A stretch of DNA of 64,000 nt from Lonicera japonica (lineage: Eukaryota; Streptophyta; Magnoliopsida; Dipsacales; Caprifoliaceae), in assembly GCA_021464415.1 (NCBI GenBank), contig CM038470.1, forward strand, positions 27,429,601 to 27,493,600, in the 5' to 3' direction. The notes under the pieces were generated by a model. It saw only the letters and a list, made by a program, of their open reading frames with translations, had not been told where the DNA came from and did not search any database. The translations under genes were made by a program, and so were the position numbers. Of this stretch, positions 1 through 11,054 are shown one piece after another. The number at the start of each line of letters is the position of its first letter. Position 1 is the stretch's first letter.

Positions 1-1321
1 GAATTTTTATTGGATAGAGTTACATTTAGAATTTTGGTAGAATTTAAACAATATCAATAGATAATTAGGAGATAAATACTTTTTTAGCATAAATTGAAAC
101 TAATTAGGAAATAAATATTTTTTTAGTTTATCACGTAAAATGTGAGCCGTCGCATTCAAACATAAATGCAAATTATATCCCAATCAGGAGTTGAGAACAT
201 AAATTTAAAGAATTTGTTAAATTAAAACATAAATATTCAAATTAAATCTGAGCTACTAGTTATAAATATAAGATAAAAGAGTTTCAAAATATTACGACCG
301 GCCTACTTACCCTATTGTGTTTTTTGTCGAGTTAGTTAGATAAAAATATGACCAAAAAAATATAAATTACAGCCTTAAAAATTCTACGCATGTGAATTGG
401 GGCACTCCATGCGTTACTCCAACTTAAAGAAAGTTGACTGGACTTCTTATTCCAACATGTTTATAATTATTACGAATTTATCTAATCCAAATTATTACTT
501 GTTAACCAAGTTTTGAAAACCATAAGAAAGAGGAATACATAAATACTCCGTATGTATTTTGTGTTTGGTTTATTACTCTAATTTGGTCAAACTAAATATA
601 TATTGTGATTGTGTTTGCTCCTTAGACTATTTAACAAATATTTGAATAATTGCATGCGACCTATGGACAAACTTAATTAAGAGGAATAATCTTTACAAAC
701 TTCACCAAATAAAAAGAAAAAAAATTTGTTTCTTATGTTTCTGGTCCATATTCAACTATCAATGGCCATCTCAAAGATGTGTTGTGACTAAATAAACTTT
801 TATTTATAATTAAAAAATGGCATAATAAAATATAATTATGAACGTGCTTGCCAAATATTATTATTATAATTTGTACTCATAATTTTATCCACAAAATACA
901 AGTTTTTATTTTTAACTAATTAACATGAGTTCATAGTTGCAAACGACATATTTATTTACAAACATGCAACTTTTTGTTGTAGATTTAATTTCGATTTTTT
1001 ATGTTACGTATCTCAGTAATTTTTTTCTCCGATTTTTTTTTTTTGGGTTTTTCACAAGATGTCCGGGTTAGCTTTCGCACACTTTAACTAATCCTCACTC
1101 GCGGTGCATGGCTGTAGTTGGCCAAGCATTATTTTAACAACGCTGGGAATCGACCTTAGGAGCTCCAAGTTGAATTAGATTTGATAAGCATGTTCTTTTA
1201 ATAAATTTATAAGATTTCTTTTTGCAAAATTCAAATTAAAATAAATAATCCAAAAGCAATTAGGTAATCCAACAAGTGATCTAATAAAATTTGAAAGAAG
1301 TAAAAATGACATGAGAAACGC
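1..1321. other. Non-genic AT-rich DNA
   Basis: I see no gene, RNA gene or clear repeat here. The open frames are short and of low complexity. A poly-T run lies near 1035-1045. Confidence 0.6.
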
Positions 1322-1324
1322 TAA

Positions 1325-1526
1325 AGGGCTGTTTGGATGAGTACAAAATTGTCTATTGCAATTATGACTCTTTGGGCCACAAATGCGAGGGGTCTTGTTT
1401 GTTATGATCAATGAATGTGACACACCATTCAAAATTGGTGTCCAAAAAATACAGCTACATTGGCTTGGACAGCTCGTTCTAGTGCACAACGAAACGATCC
1501 TTTTTATGATATCTCCAAACAGATCC
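1325..1526. mobile_element. Tourist-like (PIF/Harbinger) MITE, 202 bp
   Basis: The ends are imperfect inverted repeats: AGGGCTGTTTGG on the left, and GGATCTGTTTGG on the right read from the other strand. A direct TAA flanks both sides (1322-1324 and 1527-1529). Three-base TAA or TTA target duplications with a TGTTTGG terminus are typical of PIF/Harbinger MITEs. There is no transposase, so any movement needs an autonomous relative. A 104-codon minus-strand frame (1175-1489) largely overlaps this element and is not a gene. Confidence 0.6.
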
Positions 1527-1529
1527 TAA

Positions 1530-4500
1530 CAAATTAAATATATTAGAAACACCATATCATCAAAACACGTTGATTACACATCAATCGTTCTTATACACAC
1601 AGTCCTTACGCGGACTGTGTACAGTATTCAACAAAAAAACTTCATTGCTAAATACAATTTCAATGCATTTGCGACAAAATTTCATTAACCTTATGATTTA
1701 ATCCACGCAAACTTATCAAAATCATAATTGGTACAAAATTATAAATTAAGATTGAACCCTTAACGAATTTGAGTAGTTTTTAAGGTCACCCAGTTAACAC
1801 GAAATAATTAATAAATAATCAGTTCGGGTTTACCCTTAACGATTAGGGTGACCTGTTAGTCTGGTTAATTTTTTTTCCTAAGTTTTAAATACAACTAAAA
1901 TTTATTAAATTATAAAGGATCTGCACATATTTTAGGATATATAAATGCTTCTTCCTACTTTTTTTAGTAATTTAGTTTTCCACTAGCTAATCTTATTCTA
2001 GTTAAAAAAAATAGCAATTTTTTTTTTAAAAAAAGGTATTTCTTTTTTTTTAAAAAAAGGTATTTCTTTAACGGGTACAAATGTACAATTGGGTTGTGTC
2101 GTGTCATTCAATAACTAACTGAGTTGTAAATGAATCAAAAAATATCACCCAATAGCTTATTAGGTCATATTCAAGTAGAGACATAATGACACACATTCAT
2201 TAAGACCCGGTCTAAAATTAACCTGAACTAACCCGTTGATAGGTTTGATCAATATTAATATTAATCCTAATCCATCCGGACCCTGAATTCCATAACAAAC
2301 ATCACAAACCTTCAACTAAATTATTTAGACCGGTTTCAGTGAACACCCTTAATTTAAAGTGTTAATAGTGATCGATATTCATCAAATTATTTAAAACCCT
2401 AAAAATGTCTAACACAGTGACAGCCATAGGGTGGGGATGGGGGTAGGGGGATGTGTGTAGTGTTTGTAGGTGGGTATATATGTATGTAAGGATGCGAGAA
2501 AAAGTAAAAGAAAAATTAAAGAAAAGGAAGAAGAGAGGAATGATGATGAGTGTTTGCCTAAAAACCTAAATAATAGTCAAAGGCTAAAGTAGGTGGTGGT
2601 GCGTCGGCCATGGCCTAGCTTAGCGTGCCAAAGGCCCATCCCCCTACGTACCACACCACTAAAGAAAGAAAAATAACAACAATTTTTTTCAACTTTGTAT
2701 ATAAAAAATACAATTATTATTATTAATATTATTATTAAAATATCAATCAGTTTTTCTCAAACAAAAAGGCCAATTACGCCATCACCATCACCTTTAGTTT
2801 GGCGTTACAGTTTCACACACTCATTTTCAAATTGAAATTATGTCATCACAACCTAAAATTACCACTTATCATTCCATTCCCATATGTTAGTCTAACACGA
2901 CATGACATGACTTAAACCTTTCGCATTCAAATTAGATTCGACGCAAATATATTGACACTACTTGAACCTGTACTTATCCTTAAGTTTCAAAATATAATGG
3001 TACATTTCTTCCAAATTTAACTGCGTAATTAAATGGTAATATTCTTGCTAAAGAGATACATGTTTTGACCAGTGGAGTAGTCAAAAAATTTTGTTAGTGG
3101 ATTCATCAAAAAATGTACCAAATTTTTTTTCATAGATTATAATATCATATATATATACTTTCAATAGGAGCAACAAAAAGAAAGTATTAGGCTTTGACAA
3201 TTGTACACAATAACTTTTCATATTTTGAAATCGTTGCATAATAACCTCATTACTTATGCTATTAAATACATCTTTTTCAATTAAAGTAATCAAGCATGAA
3301 TTAAAACAAACTAAACACATAAACCACTAAACAAGTAAGCATATTAGCTTTTGTATCTTTCTGTCAACAATATATACTATAATACTCATCTACATTTATA
3401 ACTAACAACAATATATTGGCTAAAGGATACTAATTAATTAATTATTCAACTTAAAGAAATGAAGAATTATAAAATTAAATGGGTGTAAAGTACTAAAGTA
3501 AGGGTTGTATTGCCGTATGGCTGAATTTTATTTGAGTAGATTGACTATCGAGTGCTTGCAAGGATAAAAGCTGCCAAGTGTCAAATCTAAACATTTCCTT
3601 TATATTTTCTTGTGTTTCTTTCACTAGCTCATGATTTATGAATATCAAACTTTTGAGTTTTGAGATAGAAAAGAGGAAATTGTATGAATCTATTTGGGTA
3701 TAAAGGTATTGGCTTTTGTGAAATGAAATAAAGAATGTGGTTTCAATTGAAGGTTGGAAAATGGGACAAAGTATAAAGTAAAAAAATATCAAAAAAAAAG
3801 ACAAAGTGTGTCGTGGAAACTATCTTTATTAATATTATTATTTTTAAGATTTGACCCCACTAATGGTATTTTTTTTTAAATTAAATGGTGTTAAATACAC
3901 AACACAAAACTAAAAACTACAAAAATATTGTATACTGCTCCTTTATTTTGTTAATTCAAGTAGGGTTAACTAACCCCACTCACCTACGCATAGCCACGCC
4001 CTTGGTTTTGACTCTTGAACTTCTTGTCTCTTCCCTATTTATAAATTTGGACCTCGGGTCTATCCTCTCTCCACTAATATTACCCCTCTTTCATTTCAAA
4101 TGATAATTTTTATTTTATTAATCCAAACTTTTAAAAAATAATAATGCAATGTAATTTATCAAAGGCTAGAGTAATATATTGCTTTCTGAAGTTGTACAGT
4201 ATATTTACAAAATTATACATTATTTTGACAATAACAATAATTATCCTAACACTAACACCACCCTTACCAAAATGTAATTTAACTATCTTGATTGATAGGT
4301 TGATCTTCAAAATACTAGCTCCTAATTAAATCTTGAGAAAAAGATAAAGGAAAATCTAATAATCTAAAATTACTTGGGTGTGAAGAAAGTTTATTTTTTT
4401 TTAAATACAAAGATGAAGAACATGTAGTCATTAAAAAATTAAGAGATAAAAAAGATGTCACCAAATTTCTCATTCCATTCAATCTTTAAAAAATAATAGT

Positions 4501-5130
4501 ACTAAAATAATAATAATAAAATAATTAAAAAAAAATCATTTTCAAGTTCACTACCAAACGGACTCCAACTGAAAGTTGCACAACCTACTGATCGAGTGCT
4601 GAATATCCGTTTAGTATCCTTGTATATCATAAATGCAAAAAAAAATACTAATTTCAACTTAATCAATAATAAATTTATTTTTATTTGTGAGAGTTGAATT
4701 GATTAATAGATTATTTTTCAAAAAGAAAATGGTAGATCAAATTTGAGATATTTTGAAGAGGAAAGCTGTGACTGATAATTTGTAATAAATTGATTATAAT
4801 AAACACGCAAGGGATACAAGAGAGGTAATCAAATAAAAGAATTTATAAATAACTTAATTTTCCAAAAAGTTGAAAAAGAAAAATGCCACAACCCATGTGG
4901 CCATGTACATTACCCCCAAGCTACTTCCACCCCACTCCCCCAAAAAAAGCAAAAGATCAACAAAAGTCTTTCGCAAGTTATAATTTGGAAACCAATACAC
5001 AAATAAAAAAAAAAAGAGAATTTTTTTTAAGAGAAATGAACTTTCATTTATTTTTATCCAACATTATTCCGCTTATATCTATTTCTCTTTTCTTTCTTTT
5101 TTTTTTCTTTCTTTTCCCAAAGGAATCCAA
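1530..5130. other. Non-genic DNA with simple repeats
   Basis: No convincing gene. A 24-base A/T unit is tandemly repeated at about 2013-2067, and a G-rich tract lies at 2429-2450. Short open frames near 3100, 3500, 3900, 4150 and 4900 are A/T-rich with no recognisable domain. Confidence 0.5.
2429..2450 (+). other. G-quadruplex-type motif
   Basis: Four G runs of three to five bases (GGG, GGGG, GGGGG, GGGGG) are separated by loops of one or two bases. This satisfies the usual G3+N1-7 rule for intramolecular quadruplexes. No gene starts beside it, so any role is unknown. Confidence 0.55.
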
Positions 5131-5131
5131 T

Positions 5132-5158
5132 TAGGCCCAACTCGAGGAATTGGGCCTA
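5132..5158. promoter_or_regulatory. TGGGCC inverted repeat downstream of the RING E3 gene
   Basis: TAGGCCCAA (5132-5140) and TTGGGCCTA (5150-5158) are perfect 9-base inverted arms around a 9-base loop. More GGGC/GCCC motifs follow up to about 5210. In the E3 transcript the repeat would lie in the 3' untranslated region or just past it and could fold as a hairpin. TGGGCC/T is also the site II motif bound by TCP factors in plant promoters, so a cryptic promoter is the alternative. No gene starting here was found. Confidence 0.4.
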
Positions 5159-5208
5159 GGCATTGGGCTATAATAAATTTACCAAAATGGGTTTTTAAGC
5201 CCAGCCCA

Positions 5209-6705
5209 TTAAGAGAAAAAGACCTCAACACTAGAGCTTCTAAAAGAGAGACAAAGTGGACAAGCTTGTATTACTCCATCACACTCTCGGCATACGCACA
5301 AATGCCGACACGGCAACACCACCACCGAGGCCACTCGTATTCGACACGCCTTGCACCTCGCCTCCGATACTCGTTCCACTCGGTCCGGGTCAATGTACCC
5401 CGACTCCGCATCCTCCGCCTCACCCGCGCCGCACGTTAGCCTCGCACCCTCCTCCATATCCCCACCTTCGTTCTCGTACCCTACGCACCCCCGGCTCATT
5501 ATAGCGTGCTGCAGTTGAGCTTGCAGATTTGCCGCCGTGGCCTCCACTGCCCGGGCTTTGAGCTGCCACGCCTGCGCCTCCGCGCTAAGTTGCGCCGCCC
5601 TAGCTTCAAGTTCTGCATTCCTCCGGGCCGCCTTCTCTGCCTCCGCCTCCTTTTCCCTCAGTCTCCTCGCAGCTGACTTCTCCGCTGCTCCGACCAGCGC
5701 ACGATAGTGCCTCTGCCTCTTGTCTGCTAACGTGCGCCTCATCTGCTCTCCCTGAAAAAAAAAAATTCCATTTATCCATTTCATATTTCCGCAAGAAACA
5801 CAAAACCTAAAATTCTATTTTCACAGTTAAAATAACCCAATTAAACAAAGAAATCGAAACAATTTTCTTCAAATGAATACTCTAGTAATCTAAAATGATC
5901 ATTGACTTTTCTTACATTTTGAGGGACGCTTAATTTATTTGTGATAAATTTCAGAGTGCCATATAACTTCTTGTGCCAATAGGCATACCCATTATTTTGT
6001 TTGAACAAATCAAATAAGATTTTCTTTTAGTACCTGGGCAAGTAGGAAATGATCAATTTCATCGCGTTGTTGTTTGATTTGGGTGGCTAAATCTTCCGAT
6101 AATAAGGATAAAACAACAGGGGATTGAGAGGCGAGAGAATGTTGGTGTTGCCTTTGTTGATCGCCGAAAGCTAACCGGAGACCGGTGGAGACTACATTTG
6201 GCTGAGGATTATGAAGTTGAGTGAGGTCAATTAACTGAGGAGGAGGCTGAGATTGCATTGATATTGATGAATTTATCGGAACCGTCAAATTCATAATTTC
6301 TCTTCCTCTCTTTCTCGTATTAGTACCCACTATCAAAAAGAAAAAAAAAATAGTAAATTAATATGTACAAGAGGAAATTGTTTCAATAGAACAAAAACTG
6401 AATTTAAAAAAGGCCTAATTGAGTTTTTTTTTGGGGGAATAATAGGAAAATATTACCTGGAGTACTGTTGAAAAGCATATGGGTTTGATCGAGAAATCCT
6501 CCTCCTCCTCCTCCAGGTTGAGGCTGCAATGAATAATCGGTTGCGTTTTTCTGTTCTTGTACACCTCTGCAAAAAATTTTAGCTCAATTATTGAAAGATA
6601 TTCAGAGAGATCAAGAATGTTGAGAGAGAGAGAGAGAGAAGGGGAATTGATAAATTACCTGTTTAGGAAGAGAGCGTTTGATGGGTATTGAGCTTGAACA
6701 GCCAT
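5209..6705 (-). CDS. BOI/SBP1-type RING E3 ubiquitin-protein ligase
   Basis: Four exons join into 996 bases (331 residues): 6659-6705, 6457-6566, 6034-6329 and 5209-5751. Every junction is GT-AG and the frame stays open. The start MAVQAQYPSNALFLNR is the usual kind of opening for this family. Residues about 125-215 form a helical, coiled-coil-like region (LLSEDLATQIKQQRDEIDHF, then Arg/Glu/Ala-rich repeats) that includes the W-x-x-K-A-x-x-x-E segment of the WRD region. Residues 284-318 are a C-terminal C3HC4 RING of the IAP-like type: CKAC, then PCRH, CREC and CPLC. Such RINGs recruit a ubiquitin-loaded E2. In Arabidopsis the BOI/BRG proteins restrain cell death and pathogen responses and act with DELLA proteins on gibberellin responses; petunia SBP1 binds S-RNase. 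Substrates here cannot be inferred. The last exon is strikingly GC-rich against AT-rich surroundings. All eight zinc ligands are present, so the gene looks functional. Confidence 0.93.
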
Positions 6706-7060
6706 TGTTATAGAGAAATGATAATTATGTATGTATATATATATATATATGATATGATATGAGATGAGGATGTGGAGGATGATGATGAAGAAGAGAGAGT
6801 GATATATGAATGCGTAGGGGGAGGGTAATTAACGCGAACACATAAACGGCATGAATAATAATAAGAAAGGAAAGGAGAAAGATGGCCCAAAAACCAAGGC
6901 GGACTCTTCAATATGAGAGAGAGACCGAGAAAAACAACAAAGAATGGTTAAAAGAAAAAAAAAAGCATGAGAGAGACAGGTAGAGAGAGAGAGAAATTTT
7001 TATTAGTTTTTAGAGAGAGAGAAAGAAACAGAGTGTACAGAGAATCAGGAAATTAAATGC
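6706..7060 (-). promoter_or_regulatory. 5' leader and core promoter region of the RING E3 gene
   Basis: This is the stretch immediately upstream of the E3 start codon. On the gene strand it is rich in CT dinucleotide tracts (about 6905-7035) and carries a TA run at 6736-6752. CT-rich leaders (Y patches) are common near plant transcription starts. The exact start site is not visible. Confidence 0.4.
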
Positions 7061-8395
7061 TTGATGGGAGAGAGGTACAAGAGCCACCACCACCATCATC
7101 AACACTTTTGTTTTCATTTCCACCTACTCTTAATTTCTTTTTTCTCTTTTTTACTATTAACTAAATGCTCTTTGGGTTATTCCAGAAATGTAATTCTTAT
7201 TTCAAATTTCAAATTTGAATATAATGGTGTATCTCTCTGTATAGTAAAATGATGTAACCACATGTGAGAATGCATCAAAATTGGAGTTCAACTACCACAA
7301 AATTTTCAAATAATCTAAGTAGTTCAGAAACTTTCAAACCGCAATCTTTATTTTATCAGTTTGGTAAATATTTCCAAAAGCTAGAAGGCATTTTGGCATT
7401 TATTATACCCATCTTTCACTAACATTGAAGGTTATATAATTTTTAACACACATTTTATTAAATTATAATAAGTGAATCATTGTAATAATACACGTATTAC
7501 GTGTGTACAAAATTTTAATATATATGTGTTTTGTAAATGTAGAGAGAAAAAGTGTGATGCGATTGAGTGGAATGAGTCCAAGAGAGAGGGAGAAATGATT
7601 CTGATTCTGGTTCTGGTTCTTTCTTCTTTATTCTTGGTTAGCGTGGGTTTTGGGGGCCTTCTTTTTTGGGGGAGGGGAGTTTCGTGTTTCTTATCAACTC
7701 TGTGCACTACTGTAGTTCTGATTAATTATTTATTTATTTATTTTACTACTAATTTATATTGATTGTGTGGAAAAATGTGAGGTTTTTTCTTTTTTTTTAA
7801 AAAAATAGTAATAATAATAATATATAGAGATAGAGATAGAGATAGATACGTGTATGTATAGGGGTGGGAGAAAAATAAATGAGGGAAGCTGGGTGGGTTG
7901 GGTTGGTTTGATGTGGTTGGCATTTGGCGTGCAGAAGAGGAGAGTAAGAGAAGAGGGTCTCTGCCGTTACCGCTGCCGCTGGGATTGTTTGTATTATCAT
8001 ATGGCCCCATTCTACCCTGCTTTTCCTCTCTACCCCACCCCCCCCCACCCCCCCCCCCTTCCCTATATATATATATATATATCTATCTTTGTTTTTTTTT
8101 ATTATTTAATTAATAATTCAAGCAAATTATTATATACGTATATGTATATATATATTGTATACGTGTAATGGTCCGTATGAGATCATTCAGAGGGTAGAGC
8201 CATTGTATGTAAAGTCTGCCTTTGGTACAGTTCCATACTGATAGACATTTAATTTAATGACGAATTTCTGTCACTAATATACTTATATATATATATATTT
8301 AGTTACTAAAAACCATCGTCAAAAGTTTGATTTGTATGACTAAATAAAAAACTTATCGTGTATATATATACAAAGTGTCGGATTTCAAAAAAGGT
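7061..8395. other. Non-genic, with a GC-richer patch and a long C tract
   Basis: The sequence is AT-rich except at about 7855-8065, where base composition rises. That patch ends in nearly uninterrupted C runs (8032-8063). Several open frames cross it on both strands, but they read as low-complexity sequence and shadow one another. Confidence 0.4.
8032..8063 (-). other. Long C tract (G tract on the minus strand)
   Basis: Runs of 4, about 9, about 11 and 3 C are separated by one or two bases. On the minus strand this is a strong G-quadruplex candidate, and on the plus strand an i-motif candidate. It lies about 1.3 kb upstream of the start codon of the minus-strand RING E3 gene. It is also a likely site of sequencing or assembly length error. 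Confidence 0.5.
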
Positions 8396-8429
8396 TTCAT
8401 TTTTTTAACTAAAGAATGAATTTCTCGTT

Positions 8430-8703
8430 GGAGGAATTAAATGATTGAATTTTATGATAAAATTTGGTAAGATGATTTTCATGATAAGTAGATCAATTTC
8501 ACCAAATTTTAACCAAAAATTTCAATCAAAAAGTAGGTGAACTAAAAATTAATATATATGCGTGCATTTCGACCGTTGAAATTTTAGATTTTTAGATCAC
8601 TCAATTTTTAAGTGAATTTTTTGATGAAATTTAATGGAATTGATATACTCATCACAAAAATCATCTATATCAAATTTTATCAAAAAATTTAATCCGAAAA
8701 CCT
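8430..8703. mobile_element. Fold-back MITE
   Basis: Arms of about 100 bases (about 8430-8540 and 8595-8703) are imperfect inverted copies of each other. They share runs such as GATAAAATTTGGTA and GATGATTTT around a short centre. Fold-back elements of this type carry no coding sequence. I could not settle a target-site duplication. Confidence 0.5.
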
Positions 8704-8861
8704 CTATGCATATGCATATACAAGTACAATCGATCGGTTAAAACATTTTCATGGTTACCCTACTAATGTTAATCATTCAAGATGCTCTCAGAAGAAACAT
8801 AAAATAGGTTGGGTAGGGCTTGAAAGTTAAAAACATCTATCATATATCAAGCTTACTACAA

Positions 8862-8892
<31 letters not shown>

Positions 8893-9405
8893 AAGTTTAG
8901 ATTTATTATGGACCAGCCTTTAGCGATAAAGTTTTTTCACCAAAATATTGAGAAGATATTTCAGTAACAAAAAATCGTGGCTAAAGTTTAGTTCGTGTCA
9001 AAACATTTTCCTAAATATATATATTTAAAAAAAAAAAAGAGTCTAAAGTCTTTTATAAAATTTATGTGAGGTAGCCCACGAATTATGTCCAATGGATGCT
9101 AAATAATAGTTCAAAATTGTAATTTATTTTTATTTTTTTGCAAGGGAATTGTCAAAAATAGATTACAAATACAAGATTGTGATGATCAATAACAATGACA
9201 AGTCAAGTTTTGATAATTTGTCACGTTGAAAACAATGACATTGAACGTATTTTGCTATTAAACACCATTTTCTCACTGTTAAAAACCGTGACCAAGGGAA
9301 GAAATGTAAAATTTGGTAAATTGGGGTTGTTGAAGGGAACGCATTATTACTAAGTAGTTAACATAGAAGTGATAGCTATTGCTACATTAACGTAGTTTAT
9401 TCTTA

Positions 9406-9911
9406 GGCCTCGTTTGATTCGGGTATTAAAAAGTGGGATGTGATTATTAATACCACTTTTTTTATAATACCTTATTTGATTCGCACAAATGTGCTGTGAT
9501 TACTAATACCGGTACTAATTTAATACACACTCTTTGTGGTATAATTTTATACCAGGAAGGAGGTGGTATTGTTTATCCAGGATTAAGAAGAAAAGAACTA
9601 CATATTTTCAAAAATGTCATTACTACTATAATATTTTCAAAAATGCCACTACTATTATATTATTATTATTTTAATTATTTTTTAAAAAAATTGTTTAATT
9701 TTTTTTTTATTTTGTTAGTCCAAAATATAATCCCGTATACGAGTTACAGAACCAAACATGTTATTAACATCAGCATGAGATATTCCAGTATTAATACTGC
9801 ATGAATCAAACGGGGTATTGGTATTAAATTAATACCAGGATTAATAGTCCAGTATTATTAATACTAGTATTATTAATCTCACTTACCATAATACATGAAT
9901 CAAACGAGGCC
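9406..9911. mobile_element. PIF/Harbinger-type MITE, 506 bp
   Basis: The ends are perfect 15-base inverted repeats (GGCCTCGTTTGATTC). They are flanked by direct TTA at 9403-9405 and 9912-9914, the target duplication expected for PIF/Harbinger. Degenerate copies of the terminal motif recur inside at about 9475 and 9805, so the element itself contains internal duplications. There is no transposase. A 102-codon frame (9496-9804) is inside it and is not a gene. Confidence 0.8.
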
Positions 9912-9914
9912 TTA

Positions 9915-9973
9915 AAACTTAAAGTGTTAAACACTCATTAGTTTTGTAAGAGCGTTGTCAATTTTTTTTAATA

Positions 9974-10011
<38 letters not shown>

Positions 10012-10631
10012 ATGTAATTTGTTTTTTTTCAATACCCATTGATTTATATCACCTACGCATACCACTGGAGGAAGTGAATGGAACCCACAACTTCTGGAAC
10101 GTGAGGGTAATGGCATTTTGAACTAAATTTTTTAAGCAAATATTTGTTTTACCATTTGACTAAATGCTATGGAAAAAATTAGGGTTCAATATATAAGACG
10201 TATTGCATTTCTCTGTATTTTAGGCATATTGCATTGGAGTTTTTAGCCACCAGATAAATTTAGTATTAAAAAGTTTAACAAGAAAAAAAAAAGGGAACTA
10301 CTCATCAATAATTCAGTGAATTTTCGAATCCATCCCATTCTTCCACCATCAAGCAACATAATTTATTTAAGGCCCACTTTCTCTTATGCCATTTTTTTCA
10401 ACTCCTTAAAAAATTTTGAATGGAATAATTAATTTCCACCCAACTTAACTGCAAACAAACACATCCTTAATTTAGAACTTTGGTAGATGGATCACTTTAC
10501 CTCAAGAAAGATATGATACCCCTAATTAAAAGCTATGTATGTATGCTTTTGGTTGGAGCCTTTTTGTTTGTTCAATGTATGCTGCATGTTAAACCACCTA
10601 TTCATGCACTAGGTTCTACTATTTTTTGTTA
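9915..10631. other. Non-genic DNA with a TA microsatellite
   Basis: A (TA)n tract lies at about 9968-9998. Near 10085-10110 the minus strand has a weak pol III B-box-like GGGTTCCATTC, which could be an old SINE end. I see nothing else. Confidence 0.4.
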
Positions 10632-11051
10632 GAGCATCCGTAATGTATTTGTAAAATTTATCATTAAATTTATAAATATAACATTAAGTCTTTTGAGTGG
10701 CTACATTGAGTATAGTACATAAAATAGCTATAAGGGTTTGGGACATTCATATAATGTATAAACTAAATATATATATATATATATATATATTTGTCATATG
10801 AGCGTAGCTTACTTGTATGAATTATACGAATAAGCCACCGTATGACTTATACGAGTAGAGCACACCCTTATGCGCGCTTTTTATTTTTTATTTTTCATAT
10901 GGGTAAAGCACACCCTTTTGACCCAAACGAGTAAGGTAGACCCTTATGAGTAATATTTAAGCGTATGGCAAATTTAACCGGTCTCTACTATACACAACTA
11001 AATTTATTTGTTAACTTTGCTCCGCTGTAAAAATGGGTAACTGTGAATGCT
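10632..11051. mobile_element. Probable PIF/Harbinger-type MITE, 420 bp
   Basis: GAGCATCCGTAATG on the left resembles the reverse complement of GTGAATGCT at the right end. TTA lies on both sides (10629-10631 and 11052-11054). A GAGCATC start after TTA/TAA is common in plant MITEs of this group. A (TA)n tract lies inside at 10767-10791. Confidence 0.5.
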
Positions 11052-11054
11052 TTA

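Noticed and set aside
3573..3600. Short stretch resembling a miR167-type sequence
   Set aside because: Only about ten bases match and no complementary star arm or hairpin is present. I found no other known plant miRNA sequence by eye.
5256..5504. Open frame antisense to the RING E3 exon
   Set aside because: GC-rich exons lack stops on the opposite strand; the frame is explained by the E3 coding sequence.
7472..8168. Several overlapping frames on both strands upstream of the E3 gene
   Set aside because: All are mutually overlapping, rich in homopolymers or dinucleotide repeats, and without domains.
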